DNA of 64,000 nucleotides, taken from assembly GCF_900104695.1 (NCBI RefSeq), contig NZ_FNSW01000001.1, forward strand, positions 4,942,501 through 5,006,500. Reading direction: 5' to 3'. Made by a program: the position numbers and the translations under genes. Below are positions 34,850-43,414 of the stretch, in pieces (positions within the stretch are counted from its first letter, which is position 1; each line of letters starts with the position of its first letter). A model generated the notes under the pieces. The model had not been told where the DNA came from, made no database searches, and worked only from the letters and a program-made list of their open reading frames with translations. Origin of the DNA: Paenibacillus sp. GP183 (GTDB lineage Bacteria; Bacillota; Bacilli; Paenibacillales; NBRC-103111).

Positions 34850-35644
34850 GTGGGAGAGGCAATCGTAGTGACTTCGGGAAAAGGCGGCGTCGGCAAGACA
34901 ACGACCTCGGCAAATTTGGGCACCGCACTGGCCCTGCTGGGCAAGAAGGTTTGCATGGTGGATACGGACATCGGACTCCGTAATCTAGATGTAGTGATGG
35001 GATTGGAGAACCGGATCATCTATGATCTGGTCGATGTGGCGGAAGGGCGCTGCCGTTTGCCGCAGGCGCTCATTAAGGACAAGCGCTTTGAAGAGCTGTA
35101 TCTGCTGCCTGCCGCCCAAACCAAAGACAAGCATGCGGTTTCACCCGAGAGCGTCAGAACCATCATCCTGGAACTTAAAAATGATTTTGAATACGTCATT
35201 ATCGATTGTCCGGCCGGGATTGAACAGGGGTTTAAAAACGCCGTTGCCGGAGCGGATAAAGCTATCGTCGTCACGACTCCCGAGAATGCTGCGGTTCGCG
35301 ACGCGGACCGGATTATCGGCCTTCTGGAAAACGAAAAGATCCACTCTCCCAAGCTCATCATTAACCGGATTCGACCCAATATGATGAAAAAAGGCGAGAT
35401 GCTGGATATTGATGAGATCTGTCAAGTATTGGCGATTGATCTGCTCGGTATTGTTCCCGATGACGAATACGTGATTAAAGCAGCCAATGCCGGAGAGCCG
35501 ACGGTCATGAACCCAACCTCGCGTGCAGCTATTGCCTATCGAAATATCGCCAGACGCGTTCTGGGAGATACGGTGCCGCTCATGCAGCTGGAGGACAAAG
35601 TGGGATTTTTCAAAAAAATGAAAAAGTTTATCGGGATTGGGTGA
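34850..35644 (+). CDS. minD: Septum site-determining protein MinD
   Basis: Membrane-cycling ATPase that recruits MinC to poles. Deviant Walker A GKGGVGKT at 10-17, switch DIGLRNLD, Walker B FEYVIIDCPAG, and a C-terminal amphipathic membrane helix (FFKKMKKFIGIG). GTG 34850 gives MGEAIVVTSGKG, the same start as B. subtilis MinD, with CTGGGAG about 11 bases upstream; TTG 34841 is less likely. rodA follows after six bases. Confidence 0.97.
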   Translation: MGEAIVVTSGKGGVGKTTTSANLGTALALLGKKVCMVDTDIGLRNLDVVMGLENRIIYDLVDVAEGRCRLPQALIKDKRFEELYLLPAAQTKDKHAVSPESVRTIILELKNDFEYVIIDCPAGIEQGFKNAVAGADKAIVVTTPENAAVRDADRIIGLLENEKIHSPKLIINRIRPNMMKKGEMLDIDEICQVLAIDLLGIVPDDEYVIKAANAGEPTVMNPTSRAAIAYRNIARRVLGDTVPLMQLEDKVGFFKKMKKFIGIG

Positions 35645-35650
35645 TGTCCC

Positions 35651-36799
35651 TTGTTAGCTAAACTGAAAAGAATCGACCTTTCGATAGTTATATTGCTGTT
35701 GATTTTAATGACAATCAGTATTCTTCTCGTACACAGCGCGACGCTGAACAGTCCTAGAATCAAAATTTCCATTCAAAAAAACGTAGTGATCTACTTAATC
35801 GGCTTCATTGGATTTATATTTATGAGCATGGTCGATTACAGGGCTTTGCTTAAAATTCATTTTTACGTTTATGTGGCCGGTATTATGATGCTAATAGGCG
35901 TATATTTCCTTGGAAAGGAAATTAATGGTGCCAAAGGCTGGTTTAGATTGGGCAATCTTGATTTCCAGCCTGCGGAGCTAATGAAGGTAATACTGATTGT
36001 TACAGTTGCCGCTTGGCTGTATAGACGACGAGGAGACAGGCTTGATTTTAAGACGGATATTGTTCCGGTTGGTTTTTTTGTACTCCTGCCTTTCGTGCTT
36101 GTTTTAATTCAACCGGACCTGGGCAATGCGATTATTTATTTGATTATTTTGCTCGGTATGGTTTGGATTGGCAATATTAAATACATGCACGTACTCATAG
36201 GATTGGTCATTGTTGTCGGCGGTTTCGAGTTGTTTCTATTTTTATATACTCATTACCATGATCAAATTAAAGCATTTTTGGATGCCAATAAATCAGGCCA
36301 CTGGCTCGTTAGAATCGATACCTTCATGAATCCGCAGAACGCCTCAAAGGATGCAGCCTTCCAGGTGAATAACTCGATTCACGCCATTGGTTCCGGAGGT
36401 CTTGGCGGAGAAGGATACATGAAAGGTTCTTCCATCCAAAGCCTTTTCATTCCTTATGCTTATTCGGATTCAATCTTTGTTGTAGTCGGCGAAGAGTTCG
36501 GGTTTCGGGGAACGGCGATTTTGCTGCTGCTGTATTTTATCCTGATCTATCGGATGATTCAAATTTCACTTCAAAGCGCACAGATCAGCGGATCTTATAT
36601 CGTAGCCGGAGTCGTTTCGATGTTTGTGTTTCAAATTTTCGAAAATGTCGGTATGCTCATTGGCATCATGCCGCTTACCGGGATTACTCTGCCTTTTATC
36701 AGCTATGGCGGTACCTCACTATTGATCAATATGTTGTCCTTGGGCTTGGTCATGAGTGTCAAGCTCCACCAGGAGCAAGATCCTTTTTCCATCGCTTGA
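35651..36799 (+). CDS. rodA: RodA/FtsW-type SEDS peptidoglycan glycosyltransferase
   Basis: Polytopic SEDS protein, 382 residues, about ten membrane helices. Conserved motifs: GAKGWFRLGNLDFQPAEL, LIQPDLGNAII (with the catalytic-type Asp), QVNNSIHAIGSGGLGGEGY, FIPYAYSDSIFVVVGEEFG and the C-terminal LTGITLPFISYGGTSLL. TTG 35651 is the only start near the minD stop. Placed with mreBCD, it most likely acts in side-wall elongation, but RodA, FtsW and SpoVE cannot be separated safely by eye. In B. subtilis minD is followed by spoIVFA instead. Confidence 0.92.
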   Translation: MLAKLKRIDLSIVILLLILMTISILLVHSATLNSPRIKISIQKNVVIYLIGFIGFIFMSMVDYRALLKIHFYVYVAGIMMLIGVYFLGKEINGAKGWFRLGNLDFQPAELMKVILIVTVAAWLYRRRGDRLDFKTDIVPVGFFVLLPFVLVLIQPDLGNAIIYLIILLGMVWIGNIKYMHVLIGLVIVVGGFELFLFLYTHYHDQIKAFLDANKSGHWLVRIDTFMNPQNASKDAAFQVNNSIHAIGSGGLGGEGYMKGSSIQSLFIPYAYSDSIFVVVGEEFGFRGTAILLLLYFILIYRMIQISLQSAQISGSYIVAGVVSMFVFQIFENVGMLIGIMPLTGITLPFISYGGTSLLINMLSLGLVMSVKLHQEQDPFSIA

Positions 36800-36810
36800 A
36801 ATTCAATCCC

Positions 36811-36836
36811 GAACCTGGCGACGCCAGGTTTTTTGT
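36811..36836 (+). terminator. Rho-independent terminator after rodA
   Basis: AACCTGGCG (36812-36820) / CGCCAGGTT (36822-36830) around a single central A (practical loop GAC or larger), then six T. Confidence 0.87.
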
Positions 36837-36931
36837 TGTTGCCCGACAGCCCAATCAGCCCTCGGGTACTATTCATCTGAATGGGGTCATAAGCTTAAGT
36901 ATACAAGCTCTCTGCAGTGAAGGAGGACCCC

Positions 36932-37711
36932 ATGGAATACAAAGACCCGACGCAGCATCAAAGGGTGAATCAACCTGAATATGACCCGGAATGGACACGC
37001 AAGATGGAGGATCCGGAATTCGCATGGCGTCAAAGATACAAACAGGATCGGTCCTTAAATGGAAGCGGATCGTACATGAATGAAAAAAAAGGGTTGTATC
37101 CGCCATCCTTGAAAGCAATCTGGATCAAGCTGCTGCTCAGCGCGCTGATATTTGCCGTGATCTGGGGAATGTTTCACATCAAACAACCCTGGGCCGATAA
37201 AGGACGCCAGCTCGTAGTGGCTTCACTTACGAAACCGATGGATGTTCAAGCCATCACGGCTTGGTATGCAAAGAAATTTGGCGATTCGCCTTCATTTATT
37301 CCAAGCTTTCGAAATCGGGAGGGCAATCCTGCTGTTAAAGCGAGCACGGAAAAAAGAACTTATTTCATTCCGGTTCAAGGTAAAATCCGGGAACCGTTTG
37401 ATGCATCCCATTCGGGAATTCTACTGCAAACGCAGGCTGATGCTCCTGTGTACGCGCTTGATACGGGACAAGTTATATTCGCCGGTACAAAACAAGACAC
37501 AGGATTTACCGTCATTATCCGGCATCCTTTGGGCTTGCAGTCTATGTATGGAAGGCTCAGTGAAAGCCGTGTAGAAGTCAATGACTGGATCAAAGGCGGA
37601 GAGCCTATCGGTAAAGTATCCAAGGAAGATGCCTCCGCAGGAAGCTTGTTCTTTGCCATGATCAAGGAAGGCCGCTTTATCAATCCCAGGGATGTGATCC
37701 CATTTGATTAG
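36932..37711 (+). CDS. spoIVFA: Stage IV sporulation protein FA (degenerate M23-type)
   Basis: Inhibits and anchors the SpoIVFB protease in the outer forespore membrane until the forespore signal arrives. Of 259 residues: a long polar N-terminus, one membrane span (about 62-80, AIWIKLLLSALIFAVIWGMF), and a C-terminal M23/LytM-like domain (about 148-255). Metal ligands look lost: the first motif is SHSGILLQT without the usual Asp, and the HxH region reads SMYGRLS. That suits a regulator rather than a peptidase. ATG 36932 follows AAGGAGG by five bases. It partly overlaps spoIVFB. Confidence 0.9.
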   Translation: MEYKDPTQHQRVNQPEYDPEWTRKMEDPEFAWRQRYKQDRSLNGSGSYMNEKKGLYPPSLKAIWIKLLLSALIFAVIWGMFHIKQPWADKGRQLVVASLTKPMDVQAITAWYAKKFGDSPSFIPSFRNREGNPAVKASTEKRTYFIPVQGKIREPFDASHSGILLQTQADAPVYALDTGQVIFAGTKQDTGFTVIIRHPLGLQSMYGRLSESRVEVNDWIKGGEPIGKVSKEDASAGSLFFAMIKEGRFINPRDVIPFD

Positions 37712-38579
37712 GTGGCGGGGAACCCTGTACCGATTTCATCCTTTATTTACGCTGGTCATGCTTTTCTCGGCATTGACCGGCTATTTGGTTGAAGCGCTCA
37801 CGCTGTTTGGCATTGTTTTTATACATGAGATGGGTCATACTGCAGCTGCCATGGGGCTGGGATGGAAGGTACGGGAGGTCCAGCTGCTGCCGTTTGGCGG
37901 GGTTGCCGTCGTGGACGAGCTTGGAACCGTGCCTCTTCATGAAGAGCTTATCGTTGCTCTGGCAGGTCCCTTTCAACATGCGTGGATGATTTTGTTTGCG
38001 CTGCTTATGAAGATAGTGGCTCCTTCGAGCCTCGAATGGTGGAATTATTTTATCGAGGTTAATCTTATGATTGGGTTGTTTAATCTGCTCCCTGTGCTGC
38101 CGCTCGACGGAGGGCGAGTTTTGCAATGTCTGTTTGGTTATTTTATGTCCTATTACCGTTCCCTATGGTTAACCACTTGGCTTAGTTTGACACTTAGCGC
38201 GTTTGTTATAGGCTTTGCGATATATGGATGGTTCTCGAATCAACTTCCGCTTAACCTGCTTGTGATCGGCCTTTTCTTGTTGCTGTCCAACTGGTTTTCT
38301 TACCGTCAGCTGCCTTTTCTGTTTTTTCGGTTCTTGATGAGCCGTGGGCAAAGAGTGAGCCGGTTGATGATGAGAGGCACATTAGCCCAGCCGATTGTCG
38401 TAGCCAGGCAGCAGAAAATTTCAAATATTCTGAAGCTATTTATGCGCGAAAAATACCATCTCATCTATGTTATGAATGAAAAAGGGAGGATTCAGGCCAT
38501 TCTGCCTGAGCAGCAGCTGGTTTCCGGTTTTTTGGACGGCAAGAAGCCAGGGAGTGCAGTTTCCGAGCTTTTCATGTAA
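37704..38579 (+). CDS. spoIVFB: Stage IV sporulation protein FB, pro-sigma-K site-2 protease
   Basis: Intramembrane metalloprotease that activates sigma-K. HEMGH at 41-45 and the distal ligand Asp135 in NLLPVLPLDGGR are intact; about six membrane helices. A C-terminal CBS-like region (about 225-291) senses nucleotides in B. subtilis. Length 291. TTG 37704 overlaps the spoIVFA stop by eight bases, which suggests coupled translation; no ATG fits before the first helix. Confidence 0.93.
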   Translation: MIRWRGTLYRFHPLFTLVMLFSALTGYLVEALTLFGIVFIHEMGHTAAAMGLGWKVREVQLLPFGGVAVVDELGTVPLHEELIVALAGPFQHAWMILFALLMKIVAPSSLEWWNYFIEVNLMIGLFNLLPVLPLDGGRVLQCLFGYFMSYYRSLWLTTWLSLTLSAFVIGFAIYGWFSNQLPLNLLVIGLFLLLSNWFSYRQLPFLFFRFLMSRGQRVSRLMMRGTLAQPIVVARQQKISNILKLFMREKYHLIYVMNEKGRIQAILPEQQLVSGFLDGKKPGSAVSELFM

Positions 38580-38600
38580 AATAGGCCTTGAGGTGATCGC

Positions 38601-39767
38601 ATGAAGCAGCTTATTGTACATGGCACGCCTGAGCTTACCCAAGCGGCTCTGTTGGATGACGGCCGGTTGGTTGAATGGGATTCTCAATATTCGCTGGATA
38701 ACCAAAGAGCTGGAAGTATTTATATGGGGAAGATCACCAATGTGCTTCCCGGCATGCAGGCTGCTTTTGTGGATGTTGGATTAACCAAAAATGCATTTTT
38801 ATATATAGATGATATCCTCCCCGTTAACCTGGACAAGCAGCCTAAGGTAAAGCCTTCGATCACAGAGCTGGCTGAAATCGGACAAATCCTTATGGTGCAG
38901 GTGTCAAAGGAGGCAGAGGGAACGAAGGGCGCAAGGGTGACCACCCATTTTTCTATCCCTGGCCGCTGGATCGTTTATATGCCCGGCGCCGATTATATTG
39001 CCATTTCCCGAAAAATTGAAGATGACCCTGAAAGGCAGCGGTTAAAACAAATCATGGGAAGCCTGCGTCGACCGGGTGAAGGTTTGATTGTTCGTACTGG
39101 AGCTCATGGACAAACGGAGGAAGCGTTTTGGCAGGATCTGCAGGATCTGCGTGAACAGTGGCAGTCCATTTTACATAAAAGCGACGAAACTTACGAGGGG
39201 CCAGCACAGATTTATCAAGATCTCGATTTGCTGCCAAGATTGGCTCGCGATGTCATTTCCGATGATGTAACCGAGGTATGGATTGATAACATCCGAATTT
39301 ATGAAGAGTTAAAAAGCCTTATACGTGATCGAAGCCCGCAGTGGCAAGGCAAGATTTCTTTGTATGAGCATAAGATGCCTGTATTCGATCATTTCCGGAT
39401 AACCGAAGAGTTAAACCGCTGCTTTCGGCGTAAAATCTGGCTTCCCAGCGGCGGCTATTTAGTTCTTGATCAAACTGAAGCTCTGACTGTCATTGATGTG
39501 AATACGGGGAAGTATACGGGTGAGGTCAATCTGGAGCAAACGGTATATGAGATCAATCGAGAGGCGGCTGAAGAAATCCCAAGACTGCTCCGACTTCGTA
39601 ATATCCGCGGAATCATCATCGTTGATTTTATTGATATGGAACTGGAAACGAATCGAAGCTCGATCATGGATCTGATCACGAAAGCAGCATGGAAAGATCG
39701 ATCCAAAACGGTTGTGGTCGGTTGGACCAAGCTGGGTCTTCTGGAGATGACACGCAAGCGAAAGTGA
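38601..39767 (+). CDS. rng: Ribonuclease E/G family protein, short form
   Basis: Endoribonuclease of the RNase G type. An S1 domain (about 35-125, with GSIYMGKITNVLPGMQAAFVDVG), then the RNase-H-like and DNase-I-like catalytic region, with magnesium-binding Asp in ALTVIDVNTG and IIIVDFIDME. It ends at residue 388 right after GLLEMTRKRK, so the Zn-link Cys motif (CPxC) and small domain of E. coli RNase E/G are absent. GAGGTGA precedes ATG 38601. It sits between spoIVFB and rplU; B. subtilis has no RNase E/G. Confidence 0.92.
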   Translation: MKQLIVHGTPELTQAALLDDGRLVEWDSQYSLDNQRAGSIYMGKITNVLPGMQAAFVDVGLTKNAFLYIDDILPVNLDKQPKVKPSITELAEIGQILMVQVSKEAEGTKGARVTTHFSIPGRWIVYMPGADYIAISRKIEDDPERQRLKQIMGSLRRPGEGLIVRTGAHGQTEEAFWQDLQDLREQWQSILHKSDETYEGPAQIYQDLDLLPRLARDVISDDVTEVWIDNIRIYEELKSLIRDRSPQWQGKISLYEHKMPVFDHFRITEELNRCFRRKIWLPSGGYLVLDQTEALTVIDVNTGKYTGEVNLEQTVYEINREAAEEIPRLLRLRNIRGIIIVDFIDMELETNRSSIMDLITKAAWKDRSKTVVVGWTKLGLLEMTRKRK

Positions 39768-39789
39768 TTCCATAAGGAAAATAAATGAA

Positions 39790-39819
39790 TTGCAACTGAA
39801 TTTGTTATTATGCTATAAT
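39790..39819 (+). promoter_or_regulatory. rplU-rpmA operon promoter
   Basis: TTGCAA (39790-39795), 18 bases, then TGCTATAAT with -10 at 39814-39819. Confidence 0.65.
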
Positions 39820-39825
39820 ATTCGG

Positions 39826-39910
39826 AGTGTGTTGTTTAGGCATGCTGTAACCGCACGAATCGGGTATAAGGAACAACCGAATAATTAGACAGTTATTATT
39901 CGGTTGTTCT
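39826..39910 (+). promoter_or_regulatory. rplU leader with strong hairpin (L21-leader candidate)
   Basis: Within a roughly 165-base leader, a perfect 15-bp stem lies at 39871-39885 and 39895-39909 (GAACAACCGAATAAT and its complement) with a 9-base loop. No U-tract follows. Firmicute rplU genes are known to carry an autoregulatory L21 leader; equivalence is inferred from position. Confidence 0.5.
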
Positions 39911-39987
39911 TAAGTACATGAGAGCTGATTTTGTTCTTGCGTCACCTTGGATTAGGCGAGTCTGAGACATGAGGAGGTGCAACAAAT

Positions 39988-40299
39988 ATGTATGCAATCA
40001 TTGAAACAGGTGGAAAACAGTACAAGGTTCAAGAGGGCGATGTGCTTTTTATCGAAAAATTGAACGCTGCTGAAGGTGATGTCGTTTCGTTTGACCGTGT
40101 GCTTGCCGTTTCCAAAGAAACCGGTTTAGTGGTAGGCGCTCCATTGGTATCCGGTGCTGCAGTTTCTGCCAAGGTCGAGAGACATGGCAAAGGTGCAAAA
40201 ATCATCGTTTACAAATACAAAGCGAAAAAGAACTATCGCAAAAAGCAAGGACATCGTCAACCGTATACAAAAGTTGTTGTAGAGAAAATCAACGCGTAA
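39988..40299 (+). CDS. rplU: 50S ribosomal protein L21
   Basis: Structural protein of the large subunit, 103 residues, binding 23S rRNA near L20. Begins [18 protein letters not shown] and ends with the basic [16 protein letters not shown] segment. GAGGAGGTG precedes ATG 39988. First gene of rplU-prp-rpmA, which is the conserved order in Firmicutes. Confidence 0.98.
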   Translation: MYAIIETGGKQYKVQEGDVLFIEKLNAAEGDVVSFDRVLAVSKETGLVVGAPLVSGAAVSAKVERHGKGAKIIVYKYKAKKNYRKKQGHRQPYTKVVVEKINA

Positions 40300-40308
40300 G
40301 AGGCCGGT

Positions 40309-40662
40309 ATGATTTATATAACCATAGAGCGTGTCTCGCGGAAAGATGCTCATATTCAGGCTTTTGTATCCGAAGGCCATGCAGAGTATGACGTTCCCGG
40401 CAAGGATTTAGTCTGCGCCGCAGTATCGGCCATAACGGTGGGTACGGTGAATTCCATTGAAGCGTTAACGGGTGTCGTGGCGATTTCCGAGATGAAGAAG
40501 GGGCTTTTGAATATTACCCTACCGGAGCTGCCTGAATCGGAGAAAGCCAAAGCAAGCCAAGTTCAATTGCTGCTGGAATCCATGGTCGTTATGCTGCAAA
40601 CGATTCAAGAAAGCTACAGTGACTATATAACGATTGATACCATCTATAGTAAAGGAGGATGA
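40309..40662 (+). CDS. prp: Ribosomal-processing cysteine protease Prp (YsxB)
   Basis: Cleaves the N-terminal extension of L27. Catalytic His24 (SEGHAEYD) and Cys36 ([10 protein letters not shown]) are present, and the 117-residue length is close to the family norm. ATG 40309 lies nine bases after the rplU stop. The last codons contain the AAAGGAGG ribosome site of rpmA. Confidence 0.95.
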   Translation: MIYITIERVSRKDAHIQAFVSEGHAEYDVPGKDLVCAAVSAITVGTVNSIEALTGVVAISEMKKGLLNITLPELPESEKAKASQVQLLLESMVVMLQTIQESYSDYITIDTIYSKGG

Positions 40663-40666
40663 CCCC

Positions 40667-40978
40667 ATGTTACAATTAGATCTTCAGTTATTCGCTTCCA
40701 AAAAGGGAGTGGGTTCCACCAAGAACGGACGTGACAGTGAATCTAAGCGCCTTGGCGCAAAGCGTGCCGATGGTGAAACCGTTAAAGCCGGAAGTATTCT
40801 ATTTCGCCAACGCGGAACGAAAATTCACCCGGGCAACAACGTAGGCATCGGTAAAGATGACACGCTGTTCGCACTGGTCCAGGGCGTTGTGAAATTCGAA
40901 CGTTGGGGACGCGATCGTAAGAAAGTGAGCGTCTACCCCGTTGATGCAGCTCCAGTTGCTGCAACCGTCGAAGTATAA
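40667..40978 (+). CDS. rpmA: 50S ribosomal protein L27 with cleavable N-terminal extension
   Basis: Of 103 residues. It begins [17 protein letters not shown], the Firmicute extension that Prp removes (expected cut after Phe9) so that the N-terminus can reach the peptidyl-transferase centre. ATG 40667 follows AAAGGAGG by nine bases; the frame from 40634 would overlap prp and bury the extension. The C-terminal VAATVEV tail is slightly long. A terminator follows. Confidence 0.97.
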   Translation: MLQLDLQLFASKKGVGSTKNGRDSESKRLGAKRADGETVKAGSILFRQRGTKIHPGNNVGIGKDDTLFALVQGVVKFERWGRDRKKVSVYPVDAAPVAATVEV

Positions 40979-40986
40979 TGAATATC

Positions 40987-41023
40987 ATCCCCGGCGATCG
41001 ATAAGGTTGCTGGGGATTTTTGT
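40987..41023 (+). terminator. Rho-independent terminator after rpmA
   Basis: ATCCCCGGC (40987-40995) / GCTGGGGAT (41009-41017) with one mismatch, followed by TTTTTGTTT. Confidence 0.85.
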
Positions 41024-41052
41024 TTCTTTTCGATGAACGAAACCCGGTAACA

Positions 41053-41061
41053 TGCTATACT
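41053..41061 (+). promoter_or_regulatory. spo0B extended -10 element
   Basis: TGCTATACT, about 44 bases before ATG 41105; no clear -35. Confidence 0.4.
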
Positions 41062-41104
41062 GGGAGGGTAGTTCAGTAATTGGTCGAAATGGAGAGACAT
41101 GGAA

Positions 41105-41860
41105 ATGAAACGAATGAACGGGTCGCAGGTCTATTTACTTGCTTTGCTGGTAATAGGCGCGGCGGGCATGATTAGTTCTGGAGCTTTGCCTGTAAGAACC
41201 GGTTTTGCGATTATTACGGCAGTGTGCGGCTATGTTTACCTCTCCATGGAAAGAAGCAGACTTGAAAAACAGCTTCGTCAGGAGCAGAAGCTGATGAAGC
41301 AAAGCCAAGATGTTCAATTGCTGCAGATTGTCAATCGGATCCGGCACGACATTATGAATGACATCCAAGTTTTGTTTGGATATATACAATTAAAGAAGTT
41401 TGATAATTTATCTTCGCAAATGGAGAATATAAGAGCGAGCTTTCATCGGGAAAGTCTTATTTCCAGACTGGGCATTCCTTCTCTGGTTGCTTATTTGTAT
41501 GCATTTCGGGTTCATGTCAATAAGATGCAGCTGGAGGTTGGACTGGAGCAGGAGCTGTCTCTTCAGGACCTGCCAATCCGGGATGAGCTTATTTACATTT
41601 TGGTTCATGATACGATTGAACTGTTTCTTGCCTACTCCGATGCGGGTCAGGAGGAAGCGGGAGTGCTCAGCCTGGAGTTTGATGAAGGGAATGATCACTT
41701 GCTGCTGGATTTTGTATACCAAGGCAGCTATGATCAGGAAGGCTTGCAGCACGCGGTTCGCGAAAGATTTTTTCGTGATTCCGGTGATTTTCAGGTAGAG
41801 ACGCATGATTTTCAGGAAAAAGAAGCGGCCCTTGCTTTGCGGCTGCCGTTTCGTACATAA
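41105..41860 (+). CDS. spo0B: Spo0B-like sporulation phosphotransferase with N-terminal membrane segments
   Basis: Phosphorelay protein that passes phosphate from Spo0F to Spo0A. The phosphoacceptor His is in NRIRHDIMNDIQVLFGYIQLKKFD (about His81), in the long hairpin helix; a degenerate ATPase-like C-terminal domain follows. Unlike B. subtilis Spo0B (192 residues, soluble), this 251-residue protein begins with two hydrophobic helices (about 8-25 and 31-47), so it is probably membrane-attached. ATG 41105 follows GGAGAG by eight bases. Position between rpmA and obg matches B. subtilis. Confidence 0.85.
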   Translation: MKRMNGSQVYLLALLVIGAAGMISSGALPVRTGFAIITAVCGYVYLSMERSRLEKQLRQEQKLMKQSQDVQLLQIVNRIRHDIMNDIQVLFGYIQLKKFDNLSSQMENIRASFHRESLISRLGIPSLVAYLYAFRVHVNKMQLEVGLEQELSLQDLPIRDELIYILVHDTIELFLAYSDAGQEEAGVLSLEFDEGNDHLLLDFVYQGSYDQEGLQHAVRERFFRDSGDFQVETHDFQEKEAALALRLPFRT

Positions 41861-41872
41861 AGAGGTGTTCGC

Positions 41873-43174
41873 ATGTTTGTAGATAAGGCCAAGATCTATG
41901 TAAAAGGCGGGGATGGCGGCGATGGGATCGTTGCCTTCCGCAGGGAAAAATATGTGCCGGAGGGCGGACCTGCAGGCGGCGACGGCGGTAAAGGCGGCGA
42001 CGTTATTTTTCGCGTCGACGAGGGCCTCAGGACGCTGATTGATTTTCGCTATCAGCGTCATTTTAAGGCGGACCGCGGTGTCAAGGGCCGCAACAAGAGC
42101 ATGCATGGCGCGAATGCGGACGACATGGTGGTTCGCGTGCCGCCCGGCACGGTAGTGATCGACGATGATACCCAGGAAATCATCGCCGATCTCGTGCGCC
42201 ACGGGCAGGAAGTGATCGTTGCCCGCGGGGGACGCGGGGGACGCGGGAATACGCGCTTCGCGACGGCCCACAATACCGCGCCGGAGATTGCCGAGAACGG
42301 CGAGGAGGGCGTCGAGCGCTGGGTTGTGCTCGAGCTGAAGGTGATGGCCGACGTCGGCTTGGTGGGCTTTCCTAGCGTGGGTAAATCCACGCTGCTCTCG
42401 GTCGTTTCCGCTGCGACGCCGAAGATTGCAGCGTATCATTTTACGACACTGGCCCCGAATCTCGGGGTCGTGGATCTGGGGGAGGGCCGCAGCTTTGTGA
42501 TGGCGGACCTGCCGGGCTTGATTGAAGGGGCCCACGCCGGTGTGGGGCTTGGGCACGAGTTTTTGCGGCACGTGGAGCGGACGCGTCTGATTGTCCACGT
42601 TGTGGACATCTCCGCGGCCGACGGCCGTGACCCGTACGAGGATTTCCTCAAAATCAATGAGGAAATCAAGCTCTACAATGCGAAGCTGGAACAGCGGCCG
42701 CAGGTTGTGGTCGCGAACAAGATGGACATGCCGAGTGCCGGCGACCATCTGGCCATGTTCCGCGAGAGGCTGGCTGAGGACGGCCGCGAGGTGACGATTT
42801 ACCCCATCTCGGCATTGACCCGTGAGGGGGTGCAGGAGCTCTTATACAAAGTGGCCGAGATGCTTGAGGCCATTCCGGAAACACCCGAGGTGGAAGAAGT
42901 TGGGGAGATCGAGGAGCGCAAAGTGTACCGCTTTGAGAAGCAGGATGAACAGGATTTCACCATTCATCGCGAGAACGATGTTTTCGTGGTCGAGAGTCCT
43001 TCCATTGAGCGGCTGATCCGCAGGACCAACTTCAGCACTCAGGACGGGATCCAACGCTTTGCCCGTATTCTCAGGAATATCGGGATCGATAAGGAGCTTC
43101 GCAAGCTCGGAGCTGTAGACGGGCAGTCCATACGGATCGGCGAATTGGAGTTTGAGTTTGTGGAAAAAGAATAA
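41873..43174 (+). CDS. obg: GTPase Obg/CgtA
   Basis: Essential ribosome-associated GTPase, also needed for sporulation initiation. Glycine-rich Obg fold (about 1-158) with [28 protein letters not shown] pattern, then the G domain: [20 protein letters not shown] and NKMDMPSA, and a C-terminal OCT domain (about 355-433). Length 433. GAGGTG precedes ATG 41873. From about 41980 to 42860 GC content is much higher than around it (44 of 60 at 42181-42240 by hand count). Confidence 0.98.
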   Translation: MFVDKAKIYVKGGDGGDGIVAFRREKYVPEGGPAGGDGGKGGDVIFRVDEGLRTLIDFRYQRHFKADRGVKGRNKSMHGANADDMVVRVPPGTVVIDDDTQEIIADLVRHGQEVIVARGGRGGRGNTRFATAHNTAPEIAENGEEGVERWVVLELKVMADVGLVGFPSVGKSTLLSVVSAATPKIAAYHFTTLAPNLGVVDLGEGRSFVMADLPGLIEGAHAGVGLGHEFLRHVERTRLIVHVVDISAADGRDPYEDFLKINEEIKLYNAKLEQRPQVVVANKMDMPSAGDHLAMFRERLAEDGREVTIYPISALTREGVQELLYKVAEMLEAIPETPEVEEVGEIEERKVYRFEKQDEQDFTIHRENDVFVVESPSIERLIRRTNFSTQDGIQRFARILRNIGIDKELRKLGAVDGQSIRIGELEFEFVEKE

Positions 43175-43191
43175 CCCATAACCGTTGTCTG

Positions 43192-43221
43192 AACGCCCTT
43201 TTGCGAAAGGGCGTTTTTTTT
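43192..43221 (+). terminator. Rho-independent terminator after obg
   Basis: Perfect AACGCCCTTT (43192-43201) / AAAGGGCGTT (43206-43215) with a 4-base loop and a T run. Confidence 0.92.
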
Positions 43222-43295
43222 GGTTATTGATTTATGACTCAATTCTTAGGACTTCTGGATTCTTGTCTTTTCCAGCTTCTTTTATGTTATGTAAC

Positions 43296-43324
43296 TTGAC
43301 ATTAATTTCAAAAAAATGTACCAT
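43296..43324 (+). promoter_or_regulatory. Candidate promoter of the TrpD-like gene
   Basis: TTGACA (43296-43301) with TACCAT (43319-43324) at 17 bases. A better TATAAT at 43327-43332 is 25 bases from that -35. The 43222-43414 gap holds nothing else. Confidence 0.35.
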
Positions 43325-43414
43325 TTTATAATAAAAGCATTTGATATTAACGAATTGTAAACTATATTTCATTCAAAATGTTAGATTATGTTACATATAA
43401 ATGGGGGTGTAATT

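Noticed and set aside
36796-36978. Short open frame between rodA and spoIVFA
   Set aside because: It crosses a clear terminator and overlaps the spoIVFA start, with no ribosome site or family resemblance.
41408-42748. 446-codon reverse frame across spo0B and obg
   Set aside because: It spans two well-supported genes, is antisense to both, and has Arg/His-rich composition typical of a shadow frame.
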